A stretch of 64,000 bases of DNA. It comes from Sisyra terminalis (Eukaryota; Arthropoda; Insecta; Neuroptera; Sisyridae). Below, piece after piece: positions 36,133 to 50,675 of this stretch. Each line of letters begins with the position of its first letter. Positions within the stretch are counted from its first letter, which is position 1. A model generated the notes under the pieces. The model searched no databases, was not told where the DNA came from, and was given only the letters and a program-made list of their open reading frames with translations. The stretch is taken from contig OY292280.1 of NCBI GenBank assembly GCA_958496175.1, positions 13,454,001 to 13,518,000 on the forward strand, in the 5' to 3' direction. Made by a program: the position numbers and the translations under genes.

Positions 36133-36962
36133 CAGTTGCGGATTTAGGTTCGATGCCGCCCTAGGCCTCATTAGATATGCCGCCCTTGTTATTACATAGC
36201 AAAGTGGTTATCAAGATAAAACATTTTTCAACTTTTTTCCAACAATCACTTATGATTTATACTTCTTCTTTCTGGTCTTGTATCGCGAAAAACTTCAATT
36301 ATATAATCGTAATCGATTTTTCGTACTAATTCAGTTTCAATAGATAATATTGCCAGGACATTAAGTAAATCTTGGCCCACACTTGCATGTTAGTAACTTT
36401 TCCGTTTTTTCAGGGTGCAATAAGATCATTCTTCTGAACAATTTGGTGTTGGGATTCAAAAATAGCACAGAGCATTGTCATCTTTAGGGTAACACTTAAA
36501 ATTAATATTAAGGGCTCAAACTTTCAGGGATTTTTTTTTTGGTATTTCCAACAAAATTTCACGAGGGGACCAAAAAAAGTGAAAAAAAGTAAAAAAAAGT
36601 AAAAAAAAATCATCCTAATGATCTATATTATTAAAGTTTTGAAATTTATGTATGATTGACATATTTTGTAATTATTTTAATTTGTTATAGAAGCCTGAAG
36701 AAGTTACGATTAGTAACGAAACGTAGCTAATTGAATAATAAAAATATTAAATAAAAAATAAAAAACAAAAAGATCTTAAATAACCTGAATTGTCTTCTTA
36801 TTTAAAAAATATAAAAGCTGTGATCTGAATTTTATCATCTATAATCTATAGATTCATAGTGACATCAAATTTTTGAATTTAAATTGTCCGTGAATTCTTC
36901 GCCTTTAAAATTTTGCCGCCCTAGGCCCAGGCCTCACGGATCTAGGCGTTAATCCATCACTG
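36133..36962. mobile_element. hAT-like non-autonomous element (830 bp), composite
   Basis: Left end CAGTTGCGGATTTAGG, right end reverse-complemented CAGTGATGGATTAACG; flanks ATTAAAGC and ATTAAAAC match 7 of 8. GCCGCCCTAGGCC-type segments occur near both ends. Inside are a half family C element (about 36487-36625) and a hammerhead-like fold (36694-36727). Confidence 0.72.
36694..36727 (+). ncRNA. Hammerhead-ribozyme-like fold, copy 2
   Basis: CCTGAAGA, an A, stem GTTAC/GTAAC with loop GATTA, then GAAACGTAGC. Compared with copy 1, both strands of the stem have changed together while core bases and the GAAACGTAGC tail are kept. Stem I looks decayed here. Confidence 0.35.
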
Positions 36963-36970
36963 ATTAAAAC

Positions 36971-37336
36971 TGTAAATAAGAAACATAAAAACAGATTTTC
37001 AAAATTTGACAACGAAATTTGAACGTAGTTGATGGAATGCCTAGTAGAGGGCAGTTGTGTCGCTCCCATAATTCCATGCTTGTGTTGTTCTTGACAGGCG
37101 AAGCTTTGTCGCAAATCGCATCGTAGTGATTATAGTTTCTGTGTTTTCAATTAATTTTCAATTTGGTCAAGTTTAAAGAAATAATTAATCAGTTATATTG
37201 ATGAAGCATGATACATCAATGCACAACCATCACATGAACATTTCTCTGTATTGACAGAAAGAAAATCCTATCGGATTATATGACACTAATGCTATTATCG
37301 AAAATTCGCATCAATTTCCTCCATTTAGGCTACAAA
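36971..37336 (+). promoter_or_regulatory. Probable promoter and 5' leader region of MIER1-type gene
   Basis: Less AT-rich than its surroundings around 37010-37130. The first coding exon is preceded by a splice acceptor (TTTAG at 37324-37328), so a non-coding upstream exon probably lies here. No TATA box identified. Confidence 0.35.
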
Positions 37337-39883
<2,547 letters not shown>

Positions 39884-39945
39884 GTTTACTTTATATTTAT
39901 TATTTCTTGTACATGTACATAAATTTTTATTTTATTAATCCTACA

Positions 39946-39951
39946 AATAAA
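39946..39951 (+). terminator. Poly(A) signal candidate of MIER1 gene
   Basis: AATAAA 63 bases after the TGA at 39881-39883. Confidence 0.45.
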
Positions 39952-40975
39952 ATGGATGTTAACTATTACAAATTTTCTACGAAAATCATCTGTATATGTT
40001 TTTCAAAATGTTTGTAAGTTTGCAACGGTGTATAAACATTTACTGCACCTGTTGAATGATACTATTTGATTAGTTTTTAAATATTTTCTAAATCTATCGT
40101 AAATTAACCAAGTGCACTCGTTTCATACTTTTTGTTGAACGAATGAATGAAACGCCGTTTTCCGATTATTTTTTAAACTATTAAATTTTATATTTAATAA
40201 ATAACTATTTTTCATTCAAAGTAACGTTGTGATAGAATAAAGAATATATATTGAAAAAAAAGAAAAAAACAAATAGTTGATTAAAAAATATAAAACTATA
40301 TGATATAAAGCAATATGAATTTATCTTAATTATAGTTATTTCAGTGTTTTATTATATGCAATCAGTGCTTCTATTATCTCATGTATCATTTGAAGACTAC
40401 TTAAAAAGAGGCACTGCATGAATAGAAAAATGCCAATTGCATGTAAATATACATGTTCTATTTTAATATTTTGGTCTCTATAAATAAGTACAAAACTTTT
40501 GTATGTTTAAACCGAAAATATTCTAATTTGCATAATGTACAAAAGGGAATAATTGACGAAACTAAAAAAATATTCTTTCCTTAAGTATTAAAAATTATTT
40601 TAAATCAAATCACGCCAAGTCCTTTATTTTACAGTACTAATTATCAACAACCATATCTTTGACCAGTTTGCAAATTTTTTTTTGTTTTGTAAAAATAATA
40701 TTCTTTTAAACAAATAAAATCTATTGTAAAAGAAGCGTGGAAATATTTGAGCGAATTTTCCAAAATCATCGTATACAAATTTTCAAAACTCATTACATAC
40801 CTGCTACTGAAAATTCATTCGATGTGATTAGACTTTTTGTTGGTAAAATGTAGTAATTGCGGATATTAAAGCCTATTTGGTTTTACACATAAGATTTTAA
40901 TATCCTCACGAATTATAAATTTACGAATTAACGTACCTCTTTTAAATTAAAATCGATTTTTTTTTTATTTAGTTT
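39952..40975. other. Intergenic region after MIER1, nothing recognised
   Basis: AT-rich; may contain longer 3' UTR sequence. No gene or shared repeat seen. Confidence 0.4.
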
Positions 40976-40977
40976 AG

Positions 40978-42432
40978 ATTACGCAATACATGGACTGCTC
41001 AAAAGCCGCCATTTGTCGGCCACTCATAGAAGCAATGATAATGTTATATGATAGTGACGGATGATTTTTCTCATTAACACCAACTGGGTCATCTGTGGCC
41101 ACAAATATTTCAATGGTACTGCTTATGAGCAGCCCAGTATAGCCTTAAAATTTTTATTTTTTTCCTTCAAATTAATCCTTGAACCGTACTTTTAAAATAA
41201 TGAAAAATGATCTAAAATTGTTACTTAAAAAAATTATCTAAAGTTGCAACTATAAAATTTCGATTCTTATATTTTTTTTATTTATATGAACTTCGGTTAT
41301 TTATAACATTAGTATTAATATTTTAAGAATATTTTTAGTTATATTTAATGTGTTAATTTATATGTTAACAGTTTTTTATAATCGTTATACGTTTAATTTT
41401 ATATTAGAGACTTGTTTGGCCAATCTCGAATTCAAATCTTTAATTTGGCTTTACCGTAAACCATACAATACATGGATTAGTCAAAGTCCGCCATTTGTTG
41501 GCCATACATGGAGGTAATGATAATGACGTCAAATAGTGACCACCAGATGTTTATCGATGTTATTTGTGGCTACCAAAATGTTAATAATTTTCTACCCTTG
41601 ACAGTCCATGTACTGTATAGTCTTAGGCTTTAACAAATTTAATGTCCCCAAATTATTTTTTTCTTTTTGTAAATTGCAATTTCTGCGAAAATTCACTTTT
41701 TCAAATCACTTTAATTTTTCACCTGTGATAAAACAAAATTTCGGTTTTTTGAATACAATTTCCCATTTCCTAAAAATAAATTTATAACAACAAAAGAAAA
41801 ATCTCCCAAGTGTATATTTTTGAAAATCAAAGGCGGTAGTTATTTATTTATTTTTTTTAAATTAAAATAAAAAGGTACAAACAATTTTCGCTAGCATTAA
41901 CAATCCATATCGATCAAGTACTGTAAGTAATTTTCATACCGGATTTCCCCTCGATATTAGTAGTAATTAAAAATATAAAAATGATCTCTGATGTATGAAA
42001 GGGCCATTTGACAAAGCATGACTGGTATTAAACTTGTTTTACTTTTTATATGTAAATAGTTTTAAAATAAGCTCATGAATACTATGTAATATTTAACTCT
42101 TTTATCTTGATAATATTAAGTCGTGGATTTAAGAAAACCTTCTGTGACGAAATCGTTTTTTTTTAATCCCAAACTAGTTAGAAATAATTCCTAAACCATT
42201 CAATATATGGACTACCTATAGTATTAATTTTCTGATCACCCTTTGGAACAATAATGACGTTATATAGTGACAACTATATGATATATGGTCAGTAATTACT
42301 AAGCACCGATCGTTTATATGCCATCAGAAAATATTGATTATCATTGAAAAAATTGGTGTTTTTCTTTTACACTAATGTGGTCATCAAATGATTTTTATGC
42401 ATATGTATAGTCGATGTGTTGTAGGGTTTAAG
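40978..42432. mobile_element. Cluster of three family G inverted-repeat MITEs
   Basis: Copies at about 40978-41150, 41450-41632 and 42191-42432. Shared ends: AAACCATACAATACATGGA-like on the left, AGTCCATGTACTGTATAG-like on the right; shared inner GCCATTTGTYGGCCA and AATGATAATG. No target duplications resolved. Confidence 0.65.
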
Positions 42433-43362
42433 ATATATGTTTGTTTTTTTTGTTAAATTTTGAATATTTCACGAAATAAATCATTGAAAATTTGTAATTT
42501 TGTCGCAGAAGGGAACTCACTTGAAAAAATGGGAGAAATCTGCTCGTTCTACCTCGTCAGTTAATAATATTATAAAAATAAAAGCATTCACTTCAATATA
42601 TGTTTTTTCGAGCTATTCTTTTATAAATAGATTTTTAGAAACACTTTTGTTTTATTTCATTGTTCTTATACCCAAATGTGAAAATTTCAGACAAAATGTA
42701 TTATAAATTGTTCTCTGTAATTATATTTGGAACATTTTTCTAGTACTTAGAGCAAAAACGCTCAATTGGAAAAAAAAATCGGCGAAAATTTTGCCTACTC
42801 AGGTCATCAACGTACAATATTTGAAATTCTATATTTTATGATAAAAAATATATAAAAAGTATTAAAAAAAAAAAATAAAAAAAAACACGAATAAAAGAAG
42901 AAAAAAATTGAGAAGATTATAATTACTATATGATAGTGAAACGAATGTATAAAATATTATTAATAAAGATATTTTACAAAAGTTTTATTATTTTTTTTTT
43001 TTTTTAAATTTTTGTTATAAATTATGGCTAAGTTCCAATCTGTAACTATGTTATTTACCCATAGAAAGCAAGTGCGTGCTATATATGCGCCGTTTATTTT
43101 GAAAGTGACTTAAGTCCATTTGAAGAACAATCCCTATGGTGTTATCATTTTTAACCATAGGAACATAAGATACTAAGGAGGAGGGAATAATTGGCATTTT
43201 TGTTAACAAATTAGTAATTTCTGAAAACTTAGCAGGCAAATTAACATACTTTGTTCTAGTTACAAGAAGAATCTCCAAATAAGCCGTCCTTCAAATGGAC
43301 TTACACCACTTTCAAAATTAACGAGTCATATATTTCAGAAAAAAAAATGGTATGTATACTTT
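42433..43362. other. Intergenic region, nothing recognised
   Basis: AT-rich with long A and T runs (42860-43010). Short open frames here have no coding character. Confidence 0.4.
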
Positions 43363-43535
43363 TAAGTTATACTTCTTTGGTGTTACTAAAAAGATGTTTT
43401 CAATCCACTGTCATAGCATATTCCGGTAGATTTCACCCGCTTGAAGTTTCTCGGTAACCATTTGCGAGCAATTTCCTTTTTTTTATTAAAAAATCAGTTT
43501 ATTTCTTCATAACACCGCTAAAGAAGTATAACTTC
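43363..43535. mobile_element. Small MITE with AAGTTATACTTCTTTGGTG ends
   Basis: Left AAGTTATACTTCTTTGGTGT and right AACACCGCTAAAGAAGTATA are inverted; 173 bp. A fragment of the same family is at about 57935-57975 (ACATCTTTTTAATTATACC). Confidence 0.7.
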
Positions 43536-43639
43536 AAAAATCAAGATTTTGTTGACTTCTATTAAAATCCTGGCATATAGTTTTAGAAACTCTGATCAAA
43601 GCTATCCCTCTTTATAGATTCAATCAACAATAAGATTGG

Positions 43640-44100
43640 ATTAGAGATTCTTGAATCTCGACTGTTGAAAAAAAAAAGAATTGGATATGAGATTTATTTC
43701 TGGCAAATATTTTCACAGGTAAAAATAAGAAAACTTAGCTTATACTTTCTGAATCATCTCTTTACATAATTGCATAGCTTGTTTTACCTATATTAGTTAG
43801 TGTATACATTAACCTCTATATTTTAACATGTTGAATAAAAGTCTCTAAAGTTAGACTTAAGTTTGACTATAGATTGTTGGAAAAAAAAATTGGATATAAG
43901 ATTTATTATGACAAATATTCTCATAGGTAAAAATAAGAAATTTGTATTTATTCTTTCTGAATTGTCTCTTTACATAATTACATAGCTTGTTTTACCTATA
44001 TTAGTTAGTTAGTGTATACATTAACGTTTATATTTCCACGTTAACGTTTACATGTTGAATGAAAATTTTCATAGTTAGACTTAAATTTGATTGTGATACT
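43640..44100. repeat. Tandem duplication, two units of about 220-230 bp
   Basis: Shared blocks: ATTGGATATRAGATTTATT, CAGGTAAAAATAAGAAA-like, CATAGCTTGTTTTACCTATA, GTGTATACATTAAC and ACATGTTGAATRAAA. No coding capacity. Confidence 0.8.
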
Positions 44101-45078
44101 TGAATTGGTTAAGAAAGTTAACGAGAAGTGGACAAAACGAAATAGAGAAAGGTTTTTAACGATTAATTATTTACTGGTGGGCTATATTTGATTGAATTGG
44201 ATTGTTTGTTGAGGGGAATTTATTTTTGTCCGCTGAGCTATTTTGAGTTGAAAATGCTGTTGAAGAGAGGTTGATTTTTTTTCCTGTTTAGAGGATTATT
44301 GGATGCTTTTGGATAGATGAGTCTTCCGAGTATTTTCTCTCAAAGGATTAAGACTTGTGTATATGGGGATGTGTGTTTGTTTGAATAGGGGTATGTTAGC
44401 GTTGTGGAACCGACGAAGACAACAACGGGATGAACATGAATTGCGCGTTAGAAGCGCTCTGTAAAAATATCCAACCAGGATTGAACATTATTGATTTTTG
44501 TAAATGTTCTTCTTGTAGTCGTCGACCAATCAGAGAGACGAGACTATTTTCAAAGATCGCTCTAGGGTGAGGTTGTGTATGGAACCGCGAACTGTATAGA
44601 TGGACGAAAAGCTCGATTTAAGCTCGATTTAAGTTCAAGTGGCTTTCGGACGAGAGGTGTGCGATTATCGCTGGAAAATAAACAAGCCGTGGCCGATTGT
44701 GGCGATTGTGTTCGAGGGGGTGCAACATTGCTAGGAAAAGCTGCTGCTGTAATCGCTAATCGTAGCCAACCGGAGCCCAACATTTTGACATCAACAACAA
44801 CAATGCTATGTGCAACAATAAAACGTTCGATACGCCAAGGCTCGTGTGAACAATCCACACCATTCGCCTCAATTCCCATAAAACGTTTAATCTAACACTG
44901 ATTTTTATCAATTATCCTTAAAAAAAGATCCGATGTTGTGTGTGTATATGTGTGTGTCCTTATCAATGTACAAGAGAATAGTTTCGCCTCGCAATTGTCG
45001 TGTTTAGGATATCGCTAGATTCGCGCGCCAATGTATGTAATTGCTAACTGCTAACGATTTTAAGATAAGTTTCACAAA
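44101..45078 (+). promoter_or_regulatory. Probable promoter and 5' leader of thymine DNA glycosylase gene
   Basis: From about 44400 the sequence becomes clearly less AT-rich, continuing to the ATG at 45079. Frames of about 105 codons on both strands (44562-44895) lack recognisable domains and probably reflect this composition. No core promoter motif is certain. Confidence 0.4.
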
Positions 45079-48000
45079 ATGCAAGTGGCTACGTTATTTC
45101 GTGAATCACAAACGTTGCTTGGTGCAACGATGGAGTCCGCCAATTGTAATGGGCCAGGCGGAAGTTGTTCCGGGTCGAGCAATTCCAACACGCCGAACAC
45201 CAGCTACGGAGCTTCGTCGACCTCGTCATCAACAAATGCCTCCAGCTCTCCGCCAATTTCCAGCGAGTTGAAAGACTCGTGCAGTCCACAACAAGCGATT
45301 TTCAATCAAACCGCCATCGACCACCAACATCGATTCAAACCGTGCGTATCTTCCACCGAACCAGTGAATCATTGCAATCATTTCCCGCGATTATCTTACA
45401 GAATCCCAAACGAAACTCAGGACGATGGATATGAAACGAGTGCTGACATGGTCTTGGCCGGACGTATCCTTCCTTCCGGAACGGAACAAATCGACGATCC
45501 GTATAGCTTCGTCGACGACGAGGCCGTCGAACACCACTCGCATCCTCATCCCCATCACTCCCAACATCATCACAACTCTAGCAATTCGACGACGACAACA
45601 ACGGGAAGCACGACCACAACGACGACAACAAACTCCTTCAACAATACCAACAACGATACTCAGCACCATAACCACCACAACCGAAATCTCTCATCAATGT
45701 CCATGCAACATAGTAACAATCTACCCTCCAATTATTTGCACTCCAACAACTCAATTTTACTCCATCATCCCAACAACAGTTTACTGCCGGTACCAAGAAA
45801 ACGGGGCCGCAAAAAGAAAATCAAACTAGAAGACAATGGGTACCTACTCTTTTACTACCTACAATTATTCCAATTGCACGGCATTTTCAACCGGCAACAT
45901 AAAAATCAATACTTACTTCTTGTCGCATACTCAAATTTCGTGCCTCTCCATTTCTACCATATGGAATATACCATTCGAATAACGAATATTTCACCTAATT
46001 TGGTAGTTCTAAGACACATGACCCTTATTTACTTGAATACATATTTTGTGGATAACTATTGAAAAAAGATCACCAAAGAATTCTTTCAATATAGATATAT
46101 ACCTAGACCATAGGTCGGCAACCTTTTGTTGTAAAAGGGCCAAATATTTTTCATGGGGATCAGTGCGGGCCGCACTTGCAGTAGGTATACCTACAATATT
46201 TATGTACAAATATTTTAGTTTTAAAAAACGCTATGTGTACGTCATGTGCGTTGCGGCGAGAATCTTGCGGGCCGCATGCGGCCCGCGGGCCGTAGGTTGC
46301 CGACCCATGACCTAGACCATAAACCCTACTAACGTCAATTTAAAAGTTTTCTCTGTTAACAAAGGCAACTAAAGTTCCTTCTACAGTAGTCAAATCTGAC
46401 AACCTTGCATTTTCTACTTTATTTTTCATTCTATTGACAATTTTATTCTGATTTTTTTTTTGTTAATTCACTCCCAATATGATATAATTTCCTCTTTAAT
46501 TGCTTATTTTCCTTATTGGCCGATTTATTCGCGAATTAAATCAAAAACATAGTACAAAATCCGACTAAATGCAACGTTGCCTAATTTGGTAGTTCTTAAA
46601 TGGACATGGCCCTTATTTACTTGAATACATATTTTGTGGATAACTATTGAAAAAAGATCACCAAAGAATTCCTTCAATATAGATATATACCTAGACCATA
46701 AACCCTACTAACGTCAATTTAAAAAAAAGTCCCTGTTAACAAAGGCAACTCAGGTTCCTTCTACAGTAGTCAAATCTGACAACCTTGCATTTTCTACTTT
46801 AATTTTCATTCCATTGACAATTTAATTCTGATTTTTTTTTGTTAATTCACTCCCAATATGATATAATTTCCTCTTCAATCGCTTATTTTCCTTATTGGCC
46901 GATTTATTAACGAATTAAATCAAAAACACAGTAGAAAATCCGACTAAATGCAACGTTGCCTAATTTGGTAGTTCTAAAAGGGACATGGGCTCATGTGTAC
47001 TTTAGCACACTCACAATCTGGCAATGTTGCATTTTCGACTTTGTTTTTAATTTAATTCACGATATTTTTGTTAATTCAATTCTAATATGGTATAATTCTC
47101 TCTGTTGTGTCAAAGTTGTCATTAAGGACCGATTTAATCGGAATTAAATTAAAAACAAAGTCGAAAATGCAGCATTGCCAGATTGTGGGTGTGCTAAAGT
47201 ACACATGAACCGAAAATTTAGCCACAAAAGAAAGAATTATGCCATAGTAGAATTGAATAAACAAAAATATCGCGAATTCAATTAAAAACAAAGTCGAAAA
47301 TGCAACGTTGCCAGATTGTGGGTGTGCTAAAGTACACTTGAGTCAAGGTTTATAAAATACACAGGTGGCCTCATGGTGGCTACGTGATGGATACGTGACG
47401 TATCCAGAAGAAATTCGTACATATCTTCAGACTGATTCAATATCAAAATTCTTCGTATGACGTCATTTTTTTTTTCTAATGGAGCAACCTGTGTAATTTA
47501 CAAACCTTGCACTTGAGCCCATTACCCAATAAGTTAATTCTAAAAGGTTCCCTTTTAACCGGTATATTTCATTGAACTAAAAAAAATCAACTTACTAATT
47601 TAGGTTAATTTTCTGCTTTTTACTTAACAATAAACTTAGTTTTCCGCATAATTGAATTCTTCCCTCCAACGTAATCTTTCCCTGACAAGGTTCGTCAAAC
47701 TGGAGTAGTCCATTCATCATTTCTTTGTTTCCCTTGTTTAGATATAGGACTAAAAGGACTAAGTAGGACTCCTAATCAAGTATAATCCTTTATCTTTCAA
47801 GATCTCCTTCTTGCCGGTTAGCCTCCTTAACTTTTATTGCATTGAAACATAATCAATTGTTGAAAGCACTAAAAATATATTTACTATTTTTAGTAACATA
47901 CACCTACTATAACTTCGGAAGTCTTAGCACTTTACTACCGTGCAACACCAAATCCCAACATTCAATCTTCATCCTTCTTTTTCTAGTTTAATATTTTAAA

Positions 48001-50675
48001 ACCAATTAAACCGTTTTAAATGAATCCCCCGTTAAGTATCTCTAATTACACTAATAAGAAACCAGAATCATTGTGATCTTTCTGGTATATTTCTAGCTCA
48101 AAACTAGAGGAACTTTCGAATATTAGAAATTGAGTTGGAGAAATACATTTCTTTTGGTCCTAGGCCAAATATTATTGGATTATTTGTTTTTATTTTTGAA
48201 TTTTGAATATTTCAGCTCTGATCCAAGCACAATAAAAACAAAGCCAACAAAAGAACGAAAGAAACATGATCGGTTCAACGGAATGCCGGAAGAAGAAGTG
48301 TCGAAGAGAACCTTACCGGATCATTTAACGGAAAATCTTGATATTATTATTGTAAGTATAATCTTATCAATTGCTTTTATACCTTTTGTTATCTCAGCTC
48401 ACATGACCCCCAACCGTGGTTCAATGGCAAATTAATCCCTTTAAAATCTTTCATAATACTTGAATTTCTTTTACAAAATAATGTTTTTATTGAACGTAAG
48501 TGGAGGAATTCTGGGAGAACCAATTTTGGATTCAAGTCCCAAACTTCTAGAATTTTTTTTTTATTGAGCTTTATTCATGATCTTTGTTAAACTAATCTCA
48601 AATTTTCCCATAGATATATAGAATTTTTGGGTTCCGTTGTTTTTATGTAGTGGTCAAAGAAATGGCTTCGAGAAAAGATTCGCATACTAAAAAGTATTGT
48701 TTCAGATCGGAATTAATCCTGGGTTGTTTGCCGCGTATAAAGGGCACCATTACGCGGGACCCGGAAATCATTTCTGGAAGTGTTTATATTTGTCGGGATT
48801 GACTCCCGAGCAAATGTCAGCCGATGAAGACTATAAGTTATTGCAAGTGGGAATCGGTTTTACAAATATGGTACAACGGGCAACAAAAGGTAGCGCCGAT
48901 TTGACGCGAAAAGAAATCAAAGAGGGTAGTCAAATTTTATTGGAAAAATTGCAACACTTTAAGCCAAAAATTGCTGTGTTCAATGGAAAATTGATCTACG
49001 AGGTGTTTTCAGGGAAGAAAGACTTTAGTTTTGGACGGCAACCGGATTTAGTTGATGGAACGAATACGGTAAGGATTTGGTTGTGAAGAGGTATTTGCTA
49101 GAATTAATTGAGGGTTTGATGTTTTAGTATATGTGGGTAATGCCGTCATCCAGTGCTCGTTGTGCTCAACTTCCTCGGGCTGCTGATAAAGTTCCATTTT
49201 ATGCAGCACTGAAGAAGTTCCGGGACTATTTAAACGGAATGGTAGCTATAATCGATGATTCCGAGGTTGTGTTTTCGGAGGCTCGAATCAAAAGTGGTTA
49301 CGATTCTGAATCGCGAAACTCATATCCGATGGACATAATGGACATTAGTAATGCAACTGTGAAACGTGAGGATAACAGTATTGTTCCGTGCAAAAAAAAG
49401 AGAGGCCGTCCGAAAAAAATCAAAGTGGAGGGTGAAGAGGTGATTAAGCCTCCACCGGTTAAACGGGTCTACAATCAAATCAGTTCATTCAACAACGACG
49501 GCACAAAGAAAAAACGTGGTCGACCAAAGAAAATTCGGCCGGAAGACAAACCCATGGACTTGGTGCCAATTGGCGATGCAAAGTTGAGACCACACTCCCC
49601 AGTTCAGCCGTTTTGCCACATGCAACAGCAGCAACAGCCTCAACAACAACAAGCACCACAACAGTTACAGCAAAGACAAAATCAACCGTCGTCGTACACG
49701 ATGTGCAACACACCAACACCTGTTCAACCCATTTCCAACTACATGCAATCGCCCAGACCTCAGTCGCAGCCGTTCACCCATTCAGACCTATCATCTGAAA
49801 TCAGTGCAGCGATTTCCTCTGAACACTTGGAATCACCAACGCCGACGTCTCCCAGTCTCGACCCCCCAGACTTCGATCCACCAACCAACATGCCGACGGA
49901 GGACACAACCGAGTGCTGTTTCTCGAGTCCGACTCCATCGACGATCAGTGAACATCCAACGCCGCCAATGATTCGGCCAATTACATATCCGTCTTATAAC
50001 ACGTACAGCCCAGATCTCAACCGAACTGTAAAAAGCGAGTACAAAGTACAGGACATGTCGACGAAAAGCCTATCCGGTTTGGAATCACTGGTGGATCAGA
50101 TTCCAAGCATAGCCGATGGCGATGCGATGAGCCATGCCAACGTGAATGTCGTCAACGGTGTCCCAAACCAAACCAATCTGGACATAAGCCCAGAAAGCCA
50201 TAGTAGTTACCACGACGTCACTATTCCTAATACAACATCATCATTTAATTTAACGTATCCGGCGAACAACAGTCTATCAGTATCGTCGCTGACGAATCCG
50301 GCAAACTCGTCGTTTTCTGTCAGTAGCTTCACATCGGGGTACATAAACAACGGAAACTCATACCCGAATCTCATGTCTCCGCCAATGCACCACCCATTTA
50401 TGGAACACCACAACTGTGGTGTATCTTCGGTACCGGTTCCAATGCCACTGTCATACCATCAACTGGCTCCTCCGTACAGTCAACAGTATCCAGGTAGCTA
50501 CGGCGTTGGTTCGCCACCCAGTGGAGGTTCTGTGCTGCACATGCCCAGTCCAAACTATCCGAACGGCTACGGCTATTCCGGATACGGCCACCAGCCTACA
50601 GCACCACCACCTTCCTACTTGGCCAACCATATGTTCGACAGAATAAAACCCGATCCGGGATACGGTACGTTTTGA
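45079..50675 (+). CDS. Thd1: Thymine/uracil mismatch DNA glycosylase (TDG family) with long tails
   Basis: Coding exons 45079-45839, 48216-48351, 48706-49068, 49128-50675; frame-consistent; 935 aa. TDG removes T or U mispaired with G and, in vertebrates, oxidised 5-methylcytosine products, starting base excision repair in the nucleus. The catalytic domain spans about residues 275-460: IGINPG (300-305) whose Asn303 is the equivalent of the catalytic Asn of human TDG, then [36 protein letters not shown], and [10 protein letters not shown] (425-434). Tails: N-terminal 250 residues rich in Ser/Asn/His with [12 protein letters not shown]; after the domain two AT-hook-like KKRGRPKKI motifs (about 509-519, 547-557), then a Gln/Pro/Ser-rich tail of over 350 residues. 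A GTACGT donor at 50665 may replace the TGA by further exons. Start could instead be the ATG at 45130. Confidence 0.95.
45985..46987. repeat. Tandem units of about 385 bp (family A-prime) in TDG intron 1
   Basis: CTAATTTGGTAGTTCT recurs at 45996, 46581 and 46960; distances are 585 (385 plus a 201-bp insertion) and about 380. Units share GAATACATATTTTGTGGATA, ACCTAGACCATAAACCCTAC and TCAAATCTGACAACCTTGC. Related to 26385-26815. Confidence 0.82.
46109..46309. mobile_element. hAT-like MITE (201 bp) inserted in one tandem unit
   Basis: Ends CATAGGTCGGCAACCT and, reverse-complemented, CATGGGTCGGCAACCT, flanked by a perfect 8-bp duplication ACCTAGAC (46101-46108, 46310-46317). The neighbouring unit (about 46690) has the unoccupied site. 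Confidence 0.92.
46988..47211. mobile_element. Family A palindromic MITE in TDG intron 1
   Basis: GGCTCATGTGTACTTTAGCA ... GTACACATGAACC, 224 bp. It is followed directly by a second, half-length family A fragment. Confidence 0.85.
47212..47526. mobile_element. Half family A element split by a family B insertion
   Basis: 47212-47342 is the second half of family A ending CACTTGAG; the family B element 47344-47509 follows, then CACTTGAGCC resumes. The A terminus is thus interrupted and its CACTTGAG duplicated. Confidence 0.85.
47344..47509. mobile_element. Family B MITE (166 bp) inside a family A terminus
   Basis: CAAGGTTTATAAAATACACA ... TAATTTACAAACCTTG, in opposite orientation to the MIER1 array. 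Flanks CACTTGAGT and CACTTGAGC match 8 of 9. Confidence 0.9.

Noticed and set aside
42500..42706. 68-codon frame downstream of MIER1
   Set aside because: No ATG-context, domain or splice support; AT-rich composition.
44562..44895. Overlapping frames of about 105 codons on both strands upstream of TDG
   Set aside because: Both are open at once, the plus-strand frame lacks an ATG start, no domain is recognisable; best explained by the less AT-rich promoter/leader.
45391..45829. Open frames in other registers across TDG exon 1
   Set aside because: Shadows caused by the repetitive Ser/Thr/Asn/His codons of the TDG N-terminus.
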